From Streptomyces lateritius (GTDB lineage Bacteria; Actinomycetota; Actinomycetes; Streptomycetales; Streptomycetaceae), in contig NZ_BMTO01000005.1 in assembly GCF_014649715.1 (NCBI RefSeq), forward strand, positions 115,709 through 179,708: a DNA stretch of 64,000 nt, in the 5' to 3' direction. Below the pieces are notes generated by a model. It searched no databases and was not told the DNA's origin. It saw only the letters and a program-made list of their open reading frames with translations. Below are positions 41,842 through 53,894 of this stretch, piece by piece. Within the stretch, counting starts at the first letter, position 1. Each line of letters opens with the position of its first letter. The position numbers and the translations under genes were made by a program.

Positions 41842-43755
41842 ATGGCTTCCCCGGTGCTCGACACCCAGACCGCTCCGTCGCGGACGGCGCCCGCGCCCTC
41901 CCGCGGGACCCGCGTGTCCGCCCTGCCCGAGGTCCGCTGGGCGGCGCTGTCCGCCCTCGCCTTCCTCCTCGCCCTCCCCCTGGACCTGTCCGGCGCCCCC
42001 GCCTGGACCTGGGGGCCGCTCTACGCCCTCTGCTACGCGGCCGGCGGCTGGGAGCCCGGCTGGGCCGGACTCCAGGCGCTGCGCGAGAAGTCCCTCGACG
42101 TGGACCTGCTGATGGTGGTCGCGGCCGTCGGGGCCGCGGCGATCGGCCAGTACCTCGACGGCGGTCTGTTGATCGTCATCTTCGCCGTCTCCGGCGCGCT
42201 GGAGGCCCTCGCCACCCGGCGCACCGCCGACTCCGTACGCGGACTGCTCGACCTCGCGCCCGCGCGGGCGGTACGCCTCACCGGCGGTGCGGGCGCCGAC
42301 GTCGCCGCCGGCCACGAGGAGGCGGTGGACGTGGCGGCCCTCCGGGTCGGTGACACCGTGCTCGTACGGCCGGGGGAGCGGCTGCCCGCCGACGGCACCG
42401 TGCTCCACGGCGCGAGCGACGTCGACCAGGCCACCATCACCGGAGAGCCGCTCCCTGTGGCCAAGGCGCCCGGCGACGAGGTGTTCGCCGGCACCCTCAA
42501 CGGCACCGGAGCGCTGCGCGTCCGCGTCGACAAGGACGCGGGGGACTCCGTCATCGCCCGGATCGTCGCCCTCGTGGAGGAGGCCAGCGCCACCAAGGCG
42601 CCCACCCAGCTCTTCATCGAGAAGATCGAACAGCGCTACTCCGTCGGCGTCGTCGTCGCCACCCTCGCCCTCTTCGCCGTGCCGCTCGCCCTCGGCGCCG
42701 ACTTCACGAGCACGTTGCTCCGCGCCATGACCTTCATGATCGTGGCCTCGCCCTGCGCGGTCGTCCTCGCCACCATGCCGCCGCTCCTGTCGGCGATCGC
42801 CACCGCCGGACGCCACGGCGTTCTGGTCAAGTCCGCCGTGGTGATGGAACGCCTGGGTACGGTCGACCGGGTCGCGCTCGACAAGACCGGCACCCTGACC
42901 GAGGGCGCGCCGCGCGTGACCGAGGTGCGGGGCGACGAGGCGGCCCTCGCCCTGGCCGCCGCGGCCGAGCTGCCCAGCGAACACCCCTTGGCGCGCGCGG
43001 TGGTGGCCGCGGCGCGCGCCAAGGGGCTGAGCGTTCCCGAGGCGAGGGACTTCTCCTCCGTGCCCGGCGAGGGAGTACGGGCGATCGTCGAAGGACGTGA
43101 GGTGCGGGTGCGCCGGGCCGACGGCGAGCACGCCGACACCACGGTCGAGGTCGTCGTCGACGGCGCCCGCGTCGCCGTCCTGGAGTTCGCCGACCGGCTC
43201 CGCGACGGCGCCCCTGAGGCGGTCGCCGCCCTGACCCGGCTCACCGGCACCACCCCCACCCTGCTGACCGGCGACAACGCGGCCGCGGCCGCCCGGATCG
43301 CCGAGAGGACCGGGATCACCGACGTACGGGCGGGACTGCTGCCGCAGGACAAGGTCGCGGCGGTACGGGAGTGGGAGCGGGCCGGCGCCCGGGTCCTGGT
43401 GGTCGGCGACGGCGTCAACGACGCACCCGCCCTGGCCGCCGCTCACAGCTCCGTCGCCATGGGCCGGGCCGGCTCCGACCTGGCACTGGAGACCGCCGAC
43501 GCGGTCGTCGTACGGGACGAACTGGCCACGGTCCCGGCCGTCGTGGCGCTCTCCCGGCGCGCCCGCCGCCTGGTGGTCCAGAATCTGGTGATCGCGGGCT
43601 TCTGCATCGGAGCCCTGGTCGTCTGGGACCTGGTGGGCCACCTTCCGCTGCCGTTGGGCGTGGCCGGCCACGAGGGCTCGACGGTCCTGGTGGGCCTGAA
43701 CGGCCTGCGGCTGCTGCGCGACGCGGCATGGCGGAAGGCGGCCGCCGGGGAGTGA
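41842..43755 (+). CDS. P1B-4 heavy-metal export ATPase (cobalt/iron type)
   Basis: 637 residues from ATG 41842. P-type ATPase motifs are TITGEPLP (actuator), DKTGTLTEG (phosphorylated Asp near 347), and LLTGDN and VVGDGVNDAPALAAA (hinge). The metal-site motif is SPC (VASPCAVVLAT, about residue 302) and the last membrane region has GHEGSTVLVGLNGLRLLR near residue 609, corresponding to the HEGG(S/T)xxxxLN signature of subgroup P1B-4 (CoaT, CtpD, CzcP). There is no N-terminal CxxC metal-binding domain, as usual for this subgroup. It exports cobalt, iron or zinc from the cytoplasm. The divergent CzrA-type sensor and palindrome suggest induction by excess metal. Confidence 0.92.
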   Translation: MASPVLDTQTAPSRTAPAPSRGTRVSALPEVRWAALSALAFLLALPLDLSGAPAWTWGPLYALCYAAGGWEPGWAGLQALREKSLDVDLLMVVAAVGAAAIGQYLDGGLLIVIFAVSGALEALATRRTADSVRGLLDLAPARAVRLTGGAGADVAAGHEEAVDVAALRVGDTVLVRPGERLPADGTVLHGASDVDQATITGEPLPVAKAPGDEVFAGTLNGTGALRVRVDKDAGDSVIARIVALVEEASATKAPTQLFIEKIEQRYSVGVVVATLALFAVPLALGADFTSTLLRAMTFMIVASPCAVVLATMPPLLSAIATAGRHGVLVKSAVVMERLGTVDRVALDKTGTLTEGAPRVTEVRGDEAALALAAAAELPSEHPLARAVVAAARAKGLSVPEARDFSSVPGEGVRAIVEGREVRVRRADGEHADTTVEVVVDGARVAVLEFADRLRDGAPEAVAALTRLTGTTPTLLTGDNAAAAARIAERTGITDVRAGLLPQDKVAAVREWERAGARVLVVGDGVNDAPALAAAHSSVAMGRAGSDLALETADAVVVRDELATVPAVVALSRRARRLVVQNLVIAGFCIGALVVWDLVGHLPLPLGVAGHEGSTVLVGLNGLRLLRDAAWRKAAAGE

Positions 43756-43756
43756 G

Positions 43757-45064
43757 TCAGCCGGCCGCGGCGCGGGCCGGGTGCTCGGGCGCGGGACCGT
43801 ACGGGTCCTCGTGCCCCCGCGGGTCCTCGTGCCCACGCGCCTGCCCGTGCCCGTGGCCGTCCTCCTGCTCGTGTCCGTCGCCCTGCTCGCACACGTCGTC
43901 GAGACCGTGGACGGCCCACACGGGAAACGGGTCCCGCCAGGGGCCCCTCTCCCCGTCGGCGACGAGGCACCGGGCGAGCTCGGCCCGCAGCGCGTCCGCT
44001 GCCAGCTCCGTACCGATGAAGACCAACTCCTGAGCGTGGAGAGGCGCTTGGCTGGAATCGTCGCGGACACCCGAGGGCTCGAAGCGGGCCACCGCGCCCG
44101 CCTGGGACCACAGGCCCGTCACCCGCTCGCGGCCCGCGAGCCGGAAGAACCCCTTGGAGCGCAGGACCCGGCCGTACGCGCCGCTGTCCAGGCCCTCGGT
44201 GACGAACCGCCACAACCGCTCGGGGTGGAAAGTCCGTTCGGCACGGAAGACCGTCGAGGAGATGCCGTACTCCTCGGTCTCTGGCACGTGGTCGCCATTG
44301 AGTTCCCTGACCCAGCCGGGCGCCTGCTGGGCGCGTTCCAGGTCGAAGAGGCAGGTTCCGAGGATCTCGGCGGGCCGCAGCCGGCCGTGCGTGGCGGAGA
44401 CGATCCGGGCGGCCGGGTTGAGCCGGGCCAGCGCGGCCCGCAGCCGGTCCGCGTCGGCCGCGTCGACGAGGTCGAGCTTGTTCACGACGATGACGTCGGC
44501 GAACTCGATCTGGTCCATCAGCAGATCGCTCACCGTCCGCTCGTCGTCCTCGTACGGGGCGAGGCCCCGCTCGGCCAGAGCGTCGCCGCGCTCCAGCTCC
44601 GGCAGGAGGTTCGCCGCGTCGACGACGGTGACCATCGTGTCGAGACGGGCGACATCCCCGAGGGTGGCGCCGTCGTCGCGGGGGAACGCGAAGGTGGCGG
44701 CGACCGGCATCGGCTCCGAGATGCCGCTGGACTCGATGAGCAGATGGTCGAAGCGGCCCTCCTCGGCGAGCCGGGCGACCTCTTCGAGCAGGTCGTCGCG
44801 GAGGGTGCAGCAGATGCACCCGTTGGTCATCTCGACCAGCCGTTCCTCGGTGCGCGAGAGGGCGGCGTCCCCGCCCCGTACCAGTGCCGCGTCGATGTTG
44901 ATCTCGCTCATGTCGTTGACGATCACGGCGACGCGCAGACCGTCCCGGTTGGCCAGGACATGATTGAGCAGGGTGGTCTTCCCCGCTCCGAGGAAACCGG
45001 AGAGGACCGTGACCGGAAGCCTCCGGTCCTGCGTGTGCGCGGCGGGCGTCGCCGTGGCCGTCAT
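43757..45064 (-). CDS. CobW/COG0523 family GTP-dependent metallochaperone
   Basis: 435 residues from ATG 45064. The Walker A loop is [20 protein letters not shown] (about 19-37), the metal-binding CxCC motif is [12 protein letters not shown] (Cys83, 85, 86), and the GTP specificity motif is [17 protein letters not shown]. The CobW C-terminal domain spans about 260-390. The last 50 residues are rich in histidine, glutamate and aspartate ([19 protein letters not shown]), a metal-binding tail. The gene follows rpmF by five bases, and a Zur-like box precedes the pair, so it belongs to the zinc-starvation type of COG0523, which hands zinc to client proteins. It ends one base from the convergent ATPase gene. 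Confidence 0.9.
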   Translation of the reverse strand: MTATATPAAHTQDRRLPVTVLSGFLGAGKTTLLNHVLANRDGLRVAVIVNDMSEINIDAALVRGGDAALSRTEERLVEMTNGCICCTLRDDLLEEVARLAEEGRFDHLLIESSGISEPMPVAATFAFPRDDGATLGDVARLDTMVTVVDAANLLPELERGDALAERGLAPYEDDERTVSDLLMDQIEFADVIVVNKLDLVDAADADRLRAALARLNPAARIVSATHGRLRPAEILGTCLFDLERAQQAPGWVRELNGDHVPETEEYGISSTVFRAERTFHPERLWRFVTEGLDSGAYGRVLRSKGFFRLAGRERVTGLWSQAGAVARFEPSGVRDDSSQAPLHAQELVFIGTELAADALRAELARCLVADGERGPWRDPFPVWAVHGLDDVCEQGDGHEQEDGHGHGQARGHEDPRGHEDPYGPAPEHPARAAAG

Positions 45065-45069
45065 CGCGC

Positions 45070-45240
45070 TCAGCCCTCGGGGCGCAGCAGGCCGCGCTCG
45101 TACGCCTTGGCCAGGCGCTGCGGGACGCGGTGGACGACGCCGTCGACCGTGATCGGGACCAGCTGGGGCGTGGTCGCCTTCCACTGGGCGCGGCGGTGGC
45201 GGGTGTTGGAGCGGGACATCTTCCGCTTGGGTACGGCCAT
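45070..45240 (-). CDS. rpmF: Ribosomal protein L32, zinc-free paralogue
   Basis: 56 residues beginning [21 protein letters not shown], the L32 N-terminus. The four zinc cysteines of the ordinary form are absent: the C-terminal half reads [26 protein letters not shown]. This is the C-minus paralogue that in actinobacteria is expressed under zinc limitation by derepression of Zur, so that zinc can be saved. It is followed by the CobW gene and has a Zur-like box 44 bases upstream, in agreement. A separate zinc-binding L32 must exist elsewhere. Confidence 0.92.
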   Translation of the reverse strand: MAVPKRKMSRSNTRHRRAQWKATTPQLVPITVDGVVHRVPQRLAKAYERGLLRPEG

Positions 45241-45283
45241 GGGAAACGGACCTCCATCGTCGGGACGTGACGGAGACGCTACC

Positions 45284-45298
45284 TGAAAATGGTTCCCA
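45284..45298. promoter_or_regulatory. Zur-box-like operator
   Basis: TGAAAATGGTTCCCA matches the actinobacterial Zur consensus TGAAAATGATTTTCA at 12 of 15 positions. It lies 44 bases upstream of rpmF in the gap after padR. Confidence 0.6.
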
Positions 45299-45314
45299 TT
45301 AACAAAAGCCCGGG

Positions 45315-45848
45315 CTACCGCTCCAGCTCGCCCAGCGCCTGGGTCAGCCACTCCACCCAGAACCGCTCCAGATCGATCCCGCCCCGCAGGACCAGGTGGC
45401 GCAGCCGGTCAGGTTCGCTCTCCCGGCGCGCCGGCGGGAAGTCCCGTACCTCGATCGCCCGGTACTCCTCCAACTGCCGCCGGTGGAGGTCGAGGTGGCG
45501 CCGCAGCTCCTCCCGCATGCCGGGCGCGCCGACGACCGCCGCCGCCCGCATGCGCAGCAGCAGCGCCGAGCGGAGCGGCTTCGGGTCCTCGCTCCTTGCC
45601 ACCCACTCGGTCAGCTCGGCGCGGCCCGCGGGCAGGACCTCGTACTCCTTCTTCTGGCCCCGGGCCGGTGTCGGCGCGGGCAGGGCACGGATGTGCCCCG
45701 CCTGCTCCAGCTTCCCCAGCTCGCGATAGATCTGCTGATGCGTGGCCGACCAGAAGTAGCCGATCGACCGGTCGAAACGGCGCGTCAGCTCGAGGCCGGA
45801 GGACGGCTTCTCGAGCAGCGCGGTCAGGATCGCGTGCGGGAGGGACAT
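45315..45848 (-). CDS. PadR family transcriptional regulator
   Basis: 177 residues. The N-terminal winged helix is [51 protein letters not shown], typical PadR, with the WxxxHxQIYxxL segment. The C-terminal part (about 90-177) is the helical dimerisation domain of the VirR/PadR group-1 type. These regulators are repressors, usually of phenolic-acid or drug-response genes. It lies 29 bases downstream of the 2,4-dienoyl-CoA reductase gene on the same strand and is probably cotranscribed; a 14-bp palindrome at 47954-47967 before that gene is a candidate operator. Confidence 0.9.
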   Translation of the reverse strand: MSLPHAILTALLEKPSSGLELTRRFDRSIGYFWSATHQQIYRELGKLEQAGHIRALPAPTPARGQKKEYEVLPAGRAELTEWVARSEDPKPLRSALLLRMRAAAVVGAPGMREELRRHLDLHRRQLEEYRAIEVRDFPPARRESEPDRLRHLVLRGGIDLERFWVEWLTQALGELER

Positions 45849-45877
45849 GCGCGCATCCTAGATTCGGCCGACGCGGC

Positions 45878-48859
<2,982 letters not shown>

Positions 48860-48863
<4 letters not shown>

Positions 48864-49609
48864 GGCAGGGACCTTTCCAGTACGAGGGTGAGGGCGACGA
48901 GACCGCCCAGGAGGCCGGCCGTCGCGACGAGAAACCGGCCCGAGACCGCCGCCTCGGGGACCAGGACCCGCAGAGTCCCGTCGTAACCCCGCCCGGCCAG
49001 CCCCGTCTGCAGGCGCTGCGCCCGGTCGAAGGCGCGCACGAACGCCGTCGCGCCGAGCCCGGCGAGCGAACGCCAGGCCGCCGCCCGGGAGGTCAGCCCG
49101 AGCCGGGCCGCCTGCGCCTGCCGGATCTTGGACATCGCGTCGAGCAGGAGGAAGCTGATCCGGTACATCACCAGGGCGACGTCCACCACCGGCGCCGGAA
49201 CCCCCGCCCGTACCAGCCGTGGCAGCACGTCCGAGACCGGCGTGGTGAACGCGAACAGCAGCACCCCCAGGGAGGCGGCCGAGGTCCGCAGCAGCAACTC
49301 GCCCGCGTGCACCGGCCCGTCCGGCGCGAGCGCGACGAGTCCACGGGCCCCGCCCACCTCGAACAGCAGCGGAACCGCGCCCGTCACGCAGAACCCCAGC
49401 GGAATGCGAAACGCACGCCACAGCTGACGCCCCGGCACACCGGCCGGCCCCAGGAGCACCCCGAGGGTGGCCGCCGCGACGAGCACGGCACCCGGCCACG
49501 GCGGCAGACAGACCGCCGCCAGGGTGAGACCGAAGCCGAGGGCGGCCTTCTCGCCCGGGTGGCGGCGGCGCCAGCGACTGCTGTGCGCGGCCGCGTCGAT
49601 CGGCAGCAC
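48860..49609 (-). CDS. cbiQ: Cobalt ECF transporter transmembrane protein CbiQ
   Basis: 249 residues from GTG 49609. Four to five hydrophobic segments and the coupling-helix motif LGATAFVRAFDRAQRLQTGLAGRGYDG (the A-R-G type signature of T components) identify CbiQ. The N-terminus LPIDAAAHSSRWRRRHPGEKA is also typical. It is the membrane subunit that couples the ATPase to the substrate-binding CbiM. It follows cbiN by six bases and overlaps cbiO by four. Confidence 0.9.
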
Positions 49610-49615
49610 TGGCGG

Positions 49616-49990
49616 TTACTCGTCGCCCGTGGCGGCGCGCGTCACCTTCGCGGCGTCCGTGGTGACCGGTGCGGTCGCTGCGGCCAGTGCGCGCTCCTCG
49701 CCCTGCCGACGGCCGCGCCGCAGGCCGAAGTAGTACGCGAGAACCCCGGCGCCGATCGCCGCCTGGAGCGAGAACAGCGCCGACTCCACCTCGCCGGACG
49801 GCGGCTCGTACAGCGGGCTGAACCACGGCTCGTAGTCGGGGTCGATCTCGGTGATGGCCGTCTCCGCCTCGGCGTCGGCCCCGGTGAACGGCTCCTCCTT
49901 GTGGTCGCCGAGACCCAGCAGGAGAGGGAGCACCGCCAGCGCCGCTACGACGAGCAGCAGCAGCGTGTTGATCTTCGCGTTCCGGCTCAT
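49616..49990 (-). CDS. cbiN: Cobalt transport accessory protein CbiN
   Basis: 124 residues with two membrane segments at about 8-26 and 78-92 enclosing an outside loop FTGADAEAETAITEIDPDYEPWFSPLYEPPSGEVESALFSLQA. The EIDPDYEPWF core is the CbiN signature. CbiN helps CbiM load cobalt. The C-terminus is extended by about 25 residues. Its ATG overlaps the cbiM stop codon by one base (TGATG). Confidence 0.92.
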   Translation of the reverse strand: MSRNAKINTLLLLVVAALAVLPLLLGLGDHKEEPFTGADAEAETAITEIDPDYEPWFSPLYEPPSGEVESALFSLQAAIGAGVLAYYFGLRRGRRQGEERALAAATAPVTTDAAKVTRAATGDE

Positions 49991-50700
49991 CAGGCGCTCG
50001 CCCCCGCCGTCTTGGTCTCGGTCCCGGGCTTGCGGGCGCCGGGGAGCAGGATCCCCAGCCGGGTCAGCTCTCCCTTGCTGGACTGCGTGAGCAGGCGCAT
50101 CACGAGCACCGTGAGCAGGCCCTCGCTGACGGCGAGCGGCAGCTGCGTGACGGCGAAGATCCCGCCGAACTTGGCCAGCGCGCCGAGGACACCGCTGCCC
50201 GGATCGGGGAAGGCGAGCGCGAGCTGCACGCTGGTGACGCAGTACGTGGACAGATCGGCGACGAACGCGCCGAAGAAGACGCTCACCATGAGCGGCACAC
50301 TGGAGCGGCGCAGCAGCCAGTACGTTCCGTACCCCGCCCACGGCCCGACGACGGCCATCGAGAAGACGTTGGCGCCGAGCGTGGTCAGCCCGCCGTGAGC
50401 GAGCAGCAGCGCCTGGAAGAGCAGGGTGATGGTGCCCAGGACCGCCATCACCGGAGGCCGGAACAGGATCGCCCCCAGGCCCGTGCCGGTGGGGTGGGAA
50501 CAACTCCCCGTGACGGACGGGATCTTGAGCGCGGACAGGACGAAGGTGAACGCACCGGACGCACCGAGCAACAGGGTCGACTCGGGATTGGACCTGACCT
50601 CGCGGGTCAGCGCGCGGACGCCGTGGACGACGAACGGAGCGGACGCGACGCCCCAGGCGGCGGCGTGCACAGGGGGCAGATACCCCTCGGCGATATGCAT
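49990..50700 (-). CDS. cbiM: Cobalt ECF transporter substrate-binding membrane protein CbiM
   Basis: 236 residues from ATG 50700. The N-terminus [10 protein letters not shown] is the invariant CbiM signature; its His2 with the terminal amine chelates Co(II). About six hydrophobic segments follow, including [15 protein letters not shown] and [25 protein letters not shown], both conserved. It is the first gene of the cbiMNQO operon, and a cobalamin riboswitch lies immediately upstream, so cobalt uptake is lowered when B12 is plentiful. Confidence 0.94.
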   Translation of the reverse strand: MHIAEGYLPPVHAAAWGVASAPFVVHGVRALTREVRSNPESTLLLGASGAFTFVLSALKIPSVTGSCSHPTGTGLGAILFRPPVMAVLGTITLLFQALLLAHGGLTTLGANVFSMAVVGPWAGYGTYWLLRRSSVPLMVSVFFGAFVADLSTYCVTSVQLALAFPDPGSGVLGALAKFGGIFAVTQLPLAVSEGLLTVLVMRLLTQSSKGELTRLGILLPGARKPGTETKTAGASA

Positions 50701-50741
50701 GGTTGGGAGACCCTCTCCAGCACCTCGTGGATGGACAACGC

Positions 50742-50920
50742 ACCTTGGCCGGTCTCCTGGCTGACGGGTCATGCCGCCGCGACTCCGCCTTCCCACACCG
50801 CAACGGTCTCCCGCGGCGGTGCAGTGGCTTCCCCGGGGGGATGGAGCCGGACTTCCCGATCACAGTGGCGAGGGCCGCACCGGTACCGCACCGGTTTCCC
50901 GTACACCAAGGCCCTGCGAC
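50742..50920 (-). ncRNA. Cobalamin riboswitch
   Basis: On the minus strand the B12 box AGCCAGGAGACCGGCC (within 50747-50764) closely matches the consensus AGYCAGGARACCTGCC. Upstream, GGGGAAGCCACTGCACC and GTGTGGGAAGGCGG match the conserved core, and GTACGGGAAACCGGTGCGG begins the element. It ends about 42 bases before cbiM. It is expected to shut off cbiMNQO translation or transcription when adenosylcobalamin binds. Confidence 0.88.
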
Positions 50921-51000
50921 ATTAGTGGGTTGACCAGGTACATCACAACACGGGTGCGGTCCGAGGCGCTCTGTGACGAGCGCCTCGCGACCTGTTCCGC

Positions 51001-51405
51001 TCATTCCTTCCGGTAGCCGTACGCCTCCGAGGCCGCCGCCACCACCGCGTCCAGGTCCCCGCCGGCCGAGGCCGTGACGAGGGCGGCGACGGCGCCCTCG
51101 ACGAACGGGGCGTCCACGAGCCGGGACCGCTCGGGCAGCTCGTCCTCCTCCGCGAGGAGAGCCTTGACGGTCAGTACGGCGCTGCCCAGATCGACGAGCA
51201 GGGCCACGCCGGCGCCCCGGTCGGCCGCCTTCGCCGCCTCGACGATCAGCTCGGAGCTGGTGCCGAGGCCGCCGTCCGGGGTGCCGCCCGCAGGGGCGAC
51301 CGGCGCGGTCGCCCCGCCGCCCGCCAGGCCCTGGGCCAGTTCGGCGACGGCGCGGGCCACGGCCGCGCTGTGCGAGACGAGAACGATCCCCACCGGCCCG
51401 CTCAT
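51001..51405 (-). CDS. dhaM: PTS-dependent dihydroxyacetone kinase phosphotransferase subunit DhaM
   Basis: 134 residues forming only the EIIA-mannose-like domain: VGIVLVSHSAAVARAVAELAQGLAG holds the phosphorylated histidine (His12), and ALLVDLGSAVLTVKALL is the conserved core. The HPr and EI-like domains of the enterobacterial DhaM are absent, as is normal for Gram-positives. It passes phosphate from HPr to the ADP bound in DhaL. Its ATG overlaps the dhaL stop codon by one base. Confidence 0.93.
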   Translation of the reverse strand: MSGPVGIVLVSHSAAVARAVAELAQGLAGGGATAPVAPAGGTPDGGLGTSSELIVEAAKAADRGAGVALLVDLGSAVLTVKALLAEEDELPERSRLVDAPFVEGAVAALVTASAGGDLDAVVAAASEAYGYRKE

Positions 51406-52034
51406 CAGGCCGCCGCCTCGGCGAGGGCGGCGACCAGCAGCGCCGACGAGGTCGCCCCCGGGTCCTGGTGTCCGACAGACCGCTCGCCGAGATAGCTGGC
51501 CCTGCCCTTGCGCGCCTGGAGCGGCACGGTCGCGAGGGCGCCCCGCTCGGCCGCGTCCCGGGCCGCCTCGAAGGACTCGCCCAGTGCCCCGGCGGCCGGA
51601 CCGAGCGCGTCCAGCATGGTCTTGTCACCGGCGTGCGCCCCGCCGAGCCGGCCCACGGCGGCGACCCCCTCGGTCAGCGCGGCCGCCAGCTGTTCCCGGG
51701 ACACGGTCACGGAGTCGCCGAGCCCCTTGCCGGTCCGGCGCAGCAGCGTCCCGTACAGCGGCCCGGAGGCGCCGCCGACGGTGGAGATCAACTGCCGTCC
51801 CGCGGTGACGAGGACAGCGCCGGGTGTCTGCGGCGGCTCCTTCTCCAGCACGTCCCGCACGGCGGCGAATCCCCGCTTGAGGTTGGCGCCGTGGTCCGCG
51901 TCGCCGATCGCCGAGTCCAGCTCGGTCAGGCGGTCTGCCTCGCGGTCGACGGCCGCCGCGGCGAGGGTCAGCCAGCGGGTGAAGAAGGCGACGTCGAGCG
52001 CGCCGCCGCTCTCGGACTCGTTCATGTCGCTCAT
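51405..52034 (-). CDS. dhaL: Dihydroxyacetone kinase subunit DhaL
   Basis: 209 residues from ATG 52034 after AAGGATGACGG (ATG 52025 is an alternative). The ADP-binding features are ELDSAIGDADHGANLKRGF, with the three metal-binding aspartates, STVGGASGPLYGTLLRR and GGAHAGDKTMLDALGPA. DhaL keeps ADP permanently as a phosphoryl carrier between DhaM and DhaK. It stands between dhaK and dhaM in the operon. Confidence 0.93.
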   Translation of the reverse strand: MSDMNESESGGALDVAFFTRWLTLAAAAVDREADRLTELDSAIGDADHGANLKRGFAAVRDVLEKEPPQTPGAVLVTAGRQLISTVGGASGPLYGTLLRRTGKGLGDSVTVSREQLAAALTEGVAAVGRLGGAHAGDKTMLDALGPAAGALGESFEAARDAAERGALATVPLQARKGRASYLGERSVGHQDPGATSSALLVAALAEAAA

Positions 52035-52064
52035 GCCGTCATCCTTTCCCTTCTCCCTCCGCCT

Positions 52065-53057
52065 TCACCGGCCCCAGCGGAGCGCGGGCGTCTGCACGGG
52101 CGCGTCCCACAGGCGCAGGATCTCCTCGTCGGCCTCGCACAGCGTCACCGAACAGCCGGCCATGTCGAGCGAGGTCACGTAGTTCCCCACGAGGGCCCTG
52201 GCGACCGGTACCCCGCGTTCGGTCAGCACCCGCTGCACCTCGGCATGGAACCCGTACAGTTCGAGCAGTGGCGTGGCGCCCATCCCGTTCACCAGGGCGA
52301 GAACCGGCCCGGACGGCCGCAGGTCCTCCAGTACGGCGTCGACGGCGAAGTCCGCGATCTCGCCCGAGGTCATCATCGGCCGCCGCTCGCGCCCCGGCTC
52401 GCCGTGGATCCCGATGCCCAACTCCAGCTCACCCGGCGGCAGGTCGAAAGTGGGTCCGCCCTTGGCGGGCGTGGTGCAGGCGCTCAGCGCCACCCCGAAG
52501 GACCGCGACCGCTCGTTCACCCGTCGCGCGATCGCCTCGACCCGCTCCAGCGGCGCGCCCTCCTCCGCCGCGGCCCCGGCGATCTTCTCCACGAACAGGG
52601 TGGCCCCGGTCCCGCGCCGCCCCGCCGTGTACAGACTGTCGGTGACCGCCACGTCGTCGTTCACCAGCACCGTGGCGATCTGGATGCCCTCGTCCTCGGC
52701 GAGCTCGGCGGCCATCTCGAAGTTGAGCACGTCGCCGGTGTAGTTCTTGACGACGAACAGAACCCCGGCGCCCGAGTCGACGGCCGCGGCGGCCCGCACC
52801 ATCTGATCGGGCACGGGCGAGGTGAACACCTCCCCGGGACACGCCGCCGCCAGCATCCCGGGCCCCACGAATCCCCCGTGCAACGGCTCATGCCCGGACC
52901 CGCCCCCGGAGACCAACGCCACCCTCCCGGCGACGGGAGCGTCCCGCCGCAGGACCACACGATGCTCGACATCGACCGTGAGCTCGGGATGCGCGGCGGC
53001 CATTCCCCGCAACGCATCGGCGACCACGGTCTCGGGAACGTTGATCAGCATCCTCAA
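52065..53057 (-). CDS. dhaK: Dihydroxyacetone kinase subunit DhaK
   Basis: 330 residues from TTG 53057, six bases after GGAGG; ATG 53051 starts two codons later. DhaK features are ALVSGGGSGHEPLHGGFVGPGMLAAACPGEVFTSP, FVVKNYTGDVLNFEMA, and the active-site histidine that forms a hemiaminal with dihydroxyacetone in ELGIGIHGEPGRE (about residue 218). It makes dihydroxyacetone phosphate. The operon order dhaK-dhaL-dhaM is usual. With glpK and its flavoproteins at 30-34 kb it gives the cell two routes from glycerol-derived C3 units. Confidence 0.94.
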   Translation of the reverse strand: MRMLINVPETVVADALRGMAAAHPELTVDVEHRVVLRRDAPVAGRVALVSGGGSGHEPLHGGFVGPGMLAAACPGEVFTSPVPDQMVRAAAAVDSGAGVLFVVKNYTGDVLNFEMAAELAEDEGIQIATVLVNDDVAVTDSLYTAGRRGTGATLFVEKIAGAAAEEGAPLERVEAIARRVNERSRSFGVALSACTTPAKGGPTFDLPPGELELGIGIHGEPGRERRPMMTSGEIADFAVDAVLEDLRPSGPVLALVNGMGATPLLELYGFHAEVQRVLTERGVPVARALVGNYVTSLDMAGCSVTLCEADEEILRLWDAPVQTPALRWGR

Positions 53058-53063
53058 GGGGTA

Positions 53064-53068
53064 CCTCC
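53064..53068 (-). promoter_or_regulatory. Ribosome binding site deciding a TTG start
   Basis: GGAGG on the minus strand is six bases before TTG 53057 and twelve before ATG 53051, favouring the TTG as start of dhaK. Confidence 0.5.
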
Positions 53069-53459
53069 TGATGGATGAGCAGGCGAGGCGAATTGCGGGT
53101 CTCGGCGCTTCATGGTGGCGAAGGGCGGTTCCGCGCGGTACTGATGCTGACCGAATGCCGACTTTCCTGATAGCGCATCAGGTGGGGGTCGCGTGAACGT
53201 GCTTTGCGCATGCGCATCATGGCGCAATTATCGACGCGAGGCCGCGGGCGCGCACCGGTGCACCATGGGCCGGATCCGGGCGCATCCCGAATCCAGGCCG
53301 GACGCGCGTCACCCGTCGCCCCTGTCGGCGGCGACCACCCCGGCCACTGAGGCGCCGTCCCGCCTGGGAGGGCCCGGGGTGAGGGAGGGGTGAAACTATA
53401 CTAAAAGGGAGGTTCTCCTCAGACGCCTTTCGCGAAGCCGCTGTGGCCAGGAGGGCACG
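53069..53459. other. Divergent intergenic region with palindromes and a promoter-like site
   Basis: No convincing gene is seen in this ~390-base gap between dhaK and the NfeD gene. It has CCTGAT-agcgc-ATCAGG (53166-53182), a perfect 12-bp palindrome TGCGCATGCGCA (53205-53216), and TATACT (53397-53402), an excellent -10 for the plus-strand gene, 58 bases before its start, without a clear -35. AT content is raised around these sites. Confidence 0.5.
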
Positions 53460-53891
53460 ATGGATCCAGCGCTGATCTGGTTGATCGCCGCAGGGGTGCT
53501 GGCGGTGGCGGAGATCTTCACTCTCACCGCCGCGCTCGGGATGCTCGGGGCGGCTGCTCTGGCCACCGCGGGGTCCGCCGCGTTGGGGCTTCCCCTGCCG
53601 CTGCAGTTCCTGGTCTTCACCGTCCTCGCCGCGATCAGTCTGTTCTTCGTACGCCCGGTCGCTGGGCGCCACCTGTTCAAGCCCGAGGCGGAGCGGTTCG
53701 GCGTGGACGCGCTGGTGGGCAGGCCCGCCTATGTCGTCTCGGAGGTGACGGGCCTGGGTGGCAGGGTCCGCATCGGCGGCGAGGAATGGACGGCTCGCGC
53801 CTACGACGAAACGCTGGTGATTCCTCGGGGAACGACCGTCGACGTCATGGAAATCAATGGCGCCACCGCCGTCGTATATCCCCGGGAGTGA
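53460..53891 (+). CDS. NfeD-like membrane protein
   Basis: 143 residues from ATG 53460 with AGGAGG upstream. The N-terminal half has three hydrophobic segments (about 4-22, 26-44 and 47-66), and the C-terminal half is the OB-fold domain typical of NfeD (VDALVGRPAYVVSEVTGLGGRVRIGGEEWTARA, ending VVYPRE). It is the short NfeD type without the serine protease domain. The SPFH gene follows by three bases; NfeD/SPFH pairs form membrane microdomain complexes in many bacteria. Confidence 0.9.
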   Translation: MDPALIWLIAAGVLAVAEIFTLTAALGMLGAAALATAGSAALGLPLPLQFLVFTVLAAISLFFVRPVAGRHLFKPEAERFGVDALVGRPAYVVSEVTGLGGRVRIGGEEWTARAYDETLVIPRGTTVDVMEINGATAVVYPRE

Positions 53892-53894
53892 GAG

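Noticed and set aside
53193..53393. 66-codon plus-strand ORF in the dhaK-nfeD gap
   Set aside because: No ribosome site, atypical composition for a gene of this genome and it overlaps palindromes; treated as non-coding.
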